A stretch of DNA of 64,000 nucleotides from assembly GCA_033782935.1 (NCBI GenBank), contig JAWQEG010001554.1:62001-126000 (forward strand). Direction: 5' to 3'. The DNA comes from Petrolisthes cinctipes (lineage: Eukaryota > Arthropoda > Malacostraca > Decapoda > Porcellanidae). The number at the start of each line of letters is the position of its first letter. The stretch's first letter is position 1. Shown piece by piece: positions 61,001-64,000 of this stretch. Below the pieces are notes generated by a model that saw only the letters and a list, made by a program, of their open reading frames with translations, was not told where the DNA came from and did not search any database. The position numbers and the translations under genes are program-made.

Positions 61001-64000
61001 ATAGCTTGAGGTCTACCGCAAAATCGAACTATAATATAATATTGTATGTGTATACATATTTATTTAAACCTTATATTATCATTTATATATCTATATACAG
61101 TACTATTTATATTTATATTAAAGGCAGAGAGGTAAAAATAAACGCTATCAAATACAATATATACATTTATTTTAGCGATAAACACTTCGTATATCTTCTA
61201 GGAATGACACGAATAGATCATTGGAATTTTTTCTCATCATCTTCCAGCAAAAATAATCAAGATGTGATATTAGTTCTAAGATTTCACTCAGGCTCAGGTT
61301 GCAGTGCAATTTATTGTTCACGTCTGTATAATGGAAAAATTTATTTCCTTTACGAACAGACCGTGTAGTTTGATACCCCTTTTGAGGACAACGTAGTACA
61401 GGCTTGAATTCTCCTCCCCTGTTACGCTTTCGTTTTTCCTCCATGACAGAACCGCATTTATGGCATAGATCTGCTTGTTGAACTGTATCCAGCAGATTGT
61501 GTTCTCTTAAAAAGGCTACTGCTGATTCCTCTGTCAGGATGACTCTTCTATAAAACTTATTCAGCAACATTTTGAAGTTAACTGGTTCAGGCCGAGGAGG
61601 ATTCTGATTTATTTTTTATAGCTCCATTTGCTTCTTTTTATATGGGCAGGTCACGTGTTAGACCTCACCTGACCTGATGGCCACGTGAGGGGAGGGGCAC
61701 GTACGGTAGACCTCAACGCTGAACCTGGGTAGACGACATATGGTGGTAGACCTCACGCTATAGTAGCACCAATTTTTCCTACTCTTTCAAAATATAATCC
61801 CTACAGAGTTGCCAATTAGTTTATTTGATAGGACTTGTGCAGACCCTTGACTCACCCGATTTTGACGCAGTTATATAGGAACTCTATTTTTGGAGAATTT
61901 ATAAAGGATTTTGACGCGATTTTGTGTGGCGGACGATTCATTTATGACGCTAATCGCGTCACCGTGCATGAGAGGGTTAACCAGAGATTTTAGTGAAAGT
62001 GAAAAAGTCAACCCTATTTTCAGTATTTGGAAGGTCTCTTTTTTTCCCCATAACATGTTACAACATGTGTAAGAGGAAGCTACAGAGGTTCACTCCACGC
62101 TAAATTAAACATGGCCGAATGTCTTGCTACCCACAGCCTCAAATGGACAACAATTAGTGTGTTATGCCAGGCTGTGAAAAAAGAGCTAGAAACCTTAGTA
62201 CAAATTTATACTATAATAAATTAATAAGAAATAAACATCTTGAAGAAAAGCTTTAGTTAGTTGGAGCAGGATTTTAATAATACAACAGCTTCTCAGGTTT
62301 AGATATTGTTCTGTTCCATATTCTAGCAAAACCATTATTTATACTAAGTGAGGCATAACAGAATAACGGCAACTATAACTACAGCAGCAGCACACCACAC
62401 CTGACCACCACCACTAATCATACACTCAAATAATACCAGTCTGTCATATCTGTGAAAAGTATTACCATTCCTTCAGTTTCATGTCATCTATGCTACCAGA
62501 TGCCCTATTATTATCATACTGTAACTCATATATTTCATTATGATCTTTATATTTATAGCAATGGGACGGAAGATGCAGCATCACATTACAACAGCAGCAG
62601 CATTTTGGTGCCGTGTGTTGAGATGGTGTATGATACTTCAGTGTACAAGACCAGTGCTGTTATTGATGTAAGTTGATATAACTTTAACTCCTCCTTTGTT
62701 TTGTTGTTAGTTGTGTCTCTTTTACATCTCGACCACTATAATCCATGTCACATTAATTTTGTGCCCTCTTGATTTGAAAGTGACCAATTTAAATGTTCTG
62801 TACTGTGGAATGCCTTGTGAGTGAACTGTTAGATCTAGATGACATAATTACACTATGTATACTACATGCCTGTCATTGTAACAGGACATGTGACAGTTGT
62901 GGTTATTGCAGATACTGTGGTTCACACTTTCATATATCTTAAAATGAAATGTGAAGTTGGGTTCTTTGACCACTTTTAGGCAGTCTATTCCCTTAATCAC
63001 TCTTAGTCCTAGTTAATCTATTTCTAATGTACACTTGCCTAGAGAAGTTATGGCAATGTACTGTAAAAGGGTAGTAACTCAAACATGATGAAAGCATATC
63101 ATCTCTTTCTTGGAGGCTGTAGCATGACAAAAAAGGATTTACAAGTGGTTAATATATTGCAGTATGAGTTGGTGTGTGGACAGGCATGGCTGAGAGCGAC
63201 AGTGCAGTCTGTCTTCATGGTGGGAATGCTGGTCGGATCATACCTCTTTGGTGACCTCTCAGACAGGTGAACTTTTGAGCACTCACTGAAACCTCTTTTG
63301 ACACCTTCACTGAACTTTGCTCGTCATTTTATTCAGCCATATTTAACTTCTTATACACCTTGCTGTTTTGAGACCTTAATTCATTCAACTCAAATCACAT
63401 CGATCACCTTTCTTCTCTTGCTCCTTCACTCATATTACTCCTTGATTTACCTCATTTCATCCCTTGATTCTTTTGTGACACCCTTTTAATGCTGACAATA
63501 TATCAAGCCTTATCACTGATTAATGCATCCTGATGCTTAAAGGAGAAGAGAACTACAGTACCAATAACTTGTTTCTCTGTGAGTATCTTGAGGTTTCTAA
63601 TTCTGTTTAGTGTTTAGCTTGAGACAAAATATTGAGGATCTTCTCTTTTCAATGAATCTCTGTACTGTTTTGGCAATAATTACACTATTAAAGATACAGT
63701 ATAATAACAATATATCATTAGTTGCTCTTGCTACCTCTATCTGCCTCTCTGTCAATCTTTAGTTACCTGCCTCCCAACCACTCAACCCACCTGCCTCCTA
63801 AGCTATCTCAGCCTTCATTTCTAACCACATTTTCTGTAACTTCCAGCCACTTTACCTGCCCTTCCATCCGCAGACTGGGCCGAAAACGAGTGTTTCTGAG
63901 TGCACTGGTGTTAATGGTGTGTGTGGGTTTGGGCCAGGCTGCCATCCCCTACTACTTAGCCTTCACCTTTCTCAGATTCATCCTTGGGGCATCACTTCAG
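55066..64000 (+). CDS. SLC22-type organic ion transporter, 5' five exons (partial)
   Basis: Exons 55066-55202, 56168-56284, 62559-62667, 63163-63266 and 63874-64000 join in frame to about 198 residues and continue beyond the window. MEAFLETIGEFGPYQKRMFLLLSLPTI opens the first membrane segment (about residues 17-40), then a large extracellular loop with CRLWW, two N-glycosylation motifs (NGT at 86, NSS near 95) and the SLC22 signature CVEMVYDTSVYKTSAVIDYELVC. TM2 follows (about 132-148), then the MFS loop GDLSDRLGRKR (150-161) and TM3/TM4. SLC22 proteins move organic cations, anions or carnitine across the plasma membrane; the substrate cannot be told. Introns are GT-AG. Intron 2 (6.3 kb) is crowded with transposons, including a Merlin element. 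Confidence 0.88.
55605..55782. repeat. Inverted-repeat element in SLC22 intron 1
   Basis: The left end AGTACACTCGTGATACGTAA..CTGACCAG and right end CTGGTCAGATATTATGTATC..ACGAGTGTACAGT are inverted over about 35 bp. It is probably a MITE. Confidence 0.65.
55938..56078. repeat. Inverted-repeat element in SLC22 intron 1
   Basis: AGCTCACCTGAGTCGAAGCC..CGAGATCTGAAGC and its inverted copy GCTTCAGATCTCGGGTTTCG..ACTCAGGTGAGCT are arms of about 34 bp, with an (AC)n tract in the loop. It ends about 90 bp before exon 2. Confidence 0.7.
56298..56456. mobile_element. TTAA-type MITE, AAGGGACCCTGTGAT ends
   Basis: TTAAGGGACCCTGTGATGTA..and ..TACACGATCACAGGGTCATT are inverted ends. The core TGCCACGAAACACC..GTTTGTTTCGTGGCATA is palindromic. 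It starts 13 bp after the donor of SLC22 exon 2. Confidence 0.75.
56453..56607. mobile_element. MITE, AGGGGAGATTCTC ends, fused to the previous copy
   Basis: It begins AGGGGAGATTCTCTTGTTGG with no spacer after the previous element and carries CTGTTTTGTGGCATAA in the core. The right end is shortened (..CCTTCCAATTCATCCTTAA). Confidence 0.65.
56872..56968. repeat. Hairpin in SLC22 intron 2
   Basis: AAGTTATCGGAAGACTACCA..GCTGTTTTAAACCTTCTG and the inverted CAGAAGGTTTAAAGCAGCTA..GTAGTCATCTTATAACTT are arms of about 40 bp around a 17-bp loop. Confidence 0.75.
57563..57732. mobile_element. TTAA-flanked MITE, AAGGGGGAATTCTC ends
   Basis: Left TTAAGGGGGAATTCTCTTTT and right ..AAGAAAATTTCCCTTTAA are inverted; TTAA is present at both edges. 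The core has TATGTCACGAAACA and TGTTTCGTGTCATA. A partial copy of the AAGGGACCCTGTG type (..CACGAACACAGGGTCC) adjoins on the left, repeating the arrangement at 56298-56607. Confidence 0.75.
57995..58341 (+). mobile_element. tRNA-derived SINE with poly(A) tail
   Basis: The 5' part has a pol III A-box-like TGGTTAGTGTTCTGCTGG and a B-box-like GGTCGGGAGATCAATCC at tRNA spacing. An unrelated body follows, ending in (A)11 at 58331-58341. No anticodon arm that folds properly is evident, so it is not a functional tRNA. It lies in SLC22 intron 2. Confidence 0.6.
58824..58900. mobile_element. Partial MITE of the TTTCGTGGCATA-core family
   Basis: Only the right half is present: CTAATAGAGAATCTGTTGTT..TGAGTATGGTGGAATCAG..CCCTCCAATTTACCC..AAGAGGTTAA. 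It compares with the right half of the copy at 57563. Confidence 0.5.
59150..59268. repeat. Foldback repeat in SLC22 intron 2
   Basis: AGTAACTTATACGTCAGTGG..CATAATGTAAAGACTAACGT and the inverted ACGTTAGTATTCACATTATG..CCACTGCCGTATAAGTTACT are arms of about 45 bp around an inner AAACT/AGTTT loop. Confidence 0.75.
59535..59775. mobile_element. Short MITE with TA target site
   Basis: The ends CAGTCGTGGTCAATAATAAT..CATCCA and the complement of TGGATGATTATTTTTGACCA..CGACTG are inverted and flanked by TA. They are similar to the 21158-21312 element. Confidence 0.8.
60940..61770 (-). mobile_element. Merlin DNA transposon, internally deleted
   Basis: Terminal inverted repeats GGTGCTACTATAGCGTGAG(A/G)TCTACC (26 bp, one mismatch) bound 831 bp. 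The 8-bp direct repeat AATTTTTC flanks both ends (60932-60939 and 61771-61778), the duplication size known for Merlin. Subterminal motifs TAGCGTGAGATCTA / TAGACCTCA recur several times inside each end. The minus strand encodes the N-terminal part of an IS1595/ISXO2-type transposase (see 61172-61570). The catalytic part is missing, so the element could move only with enzyme in trans. It is in SLC22 intron 2. Confidence 0.88.
61172..61570 (-). pseudogene. Merlin transposase N-terminal fragment
   Basis: 132 residues from MLLNKFYRR. They contain the family's leading helix AVAFLREHNLLDT, a Zn-ribbon (LCHKCGSVM..VLRCPQKG), the SVRKGNKFF stretch and LSLSEILELI, after which IS1595-type proteins normally continue into a helix-turn-helix and the DDE core. 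Here the sequence diverges (SHLDYFCWKMMRK) and stops, so no catalytic residue is present. Compare gene A residues 285-385: the same helix, a degraded ribbon and VLKLVYHWA. Confidence 0.75.

Overview
The window is eukaryotic nuclear DNA: AT-rich, with intron-split genes using GT/AG splice sites, abundant microsatellites, and many short inverted-repeat transposons and LINE fragments. Gene content, intron density, TTAGG-type motifs and the constant recurrence of the word TACAGTA/TACTGTA suggest an arthropod, most likely a decapod crustacean. The species call is inference.

Layout. (1) 1702-3857, + strand: a complete five-exon COMMD5 gene. (2) 4411-17926, - strand: gene A, 23 coding exons recovered in one continuous reading frame (1,141 residues; only a short first exon is missing). 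It encodes a chimeric protein with a degenerate Merlin/IS1595-type transposase-like domain in its N-terminal half and a POGZ-type array of C2H2 zinc fingers in its C-terminal half. It converges on COMMD5. (3) 17.9-28.3 kb: an inter-gene region filled by non-LTR retrotransposon remnants, including a 2.6 kb I-type LINE with RNase H and a nested pair of LINEs. (4) 28326-47075, - strand: gene B, a tandem paralogue of gene A with 20 matching exons plus a probable first exon (1,155 residues). It keeps the domain order, intron phases and most exon lengths of gene A, but has its own Asn/Pro/Thr-rich exon and no acidic tail. (5) 47-55 kb: non-coding, with a 1.7 kb 27-bp minisatellite, a long-arm foldback element and (TA)n tracts. 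(6) 55066-64000, + strand: the first five exons of an SLC22-type (organic ion) transporter, running off the right edge. Its introns hold TTAA-flanked inverted-repeat elements, a tRNA-derived SINE and a genuine Merlin transposon with matched 8-bp target duplications.

The main discovery candidate is the A/B pair. The zinc-finger block has the layout of vertebrate POGZ, which carries a pogo-type transposase domain after its fingers. These genes instead carry a transposase-like domain of an unrelated superfamily before the fingers. In both paralogues two of the three expected catalytic acidic positions are lost and the central Asp is kept, which points to domestication for DNA or chromatin binding. 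A mobile Merlin relic in the same window provides an internal comparison. There are no operons; each gene is an independent, multi-exon transcription unit. Exon boundaries were set by hand from splice signals and reading-frame continuity: every internal exon closes in phase, but no transcript evidence was available.
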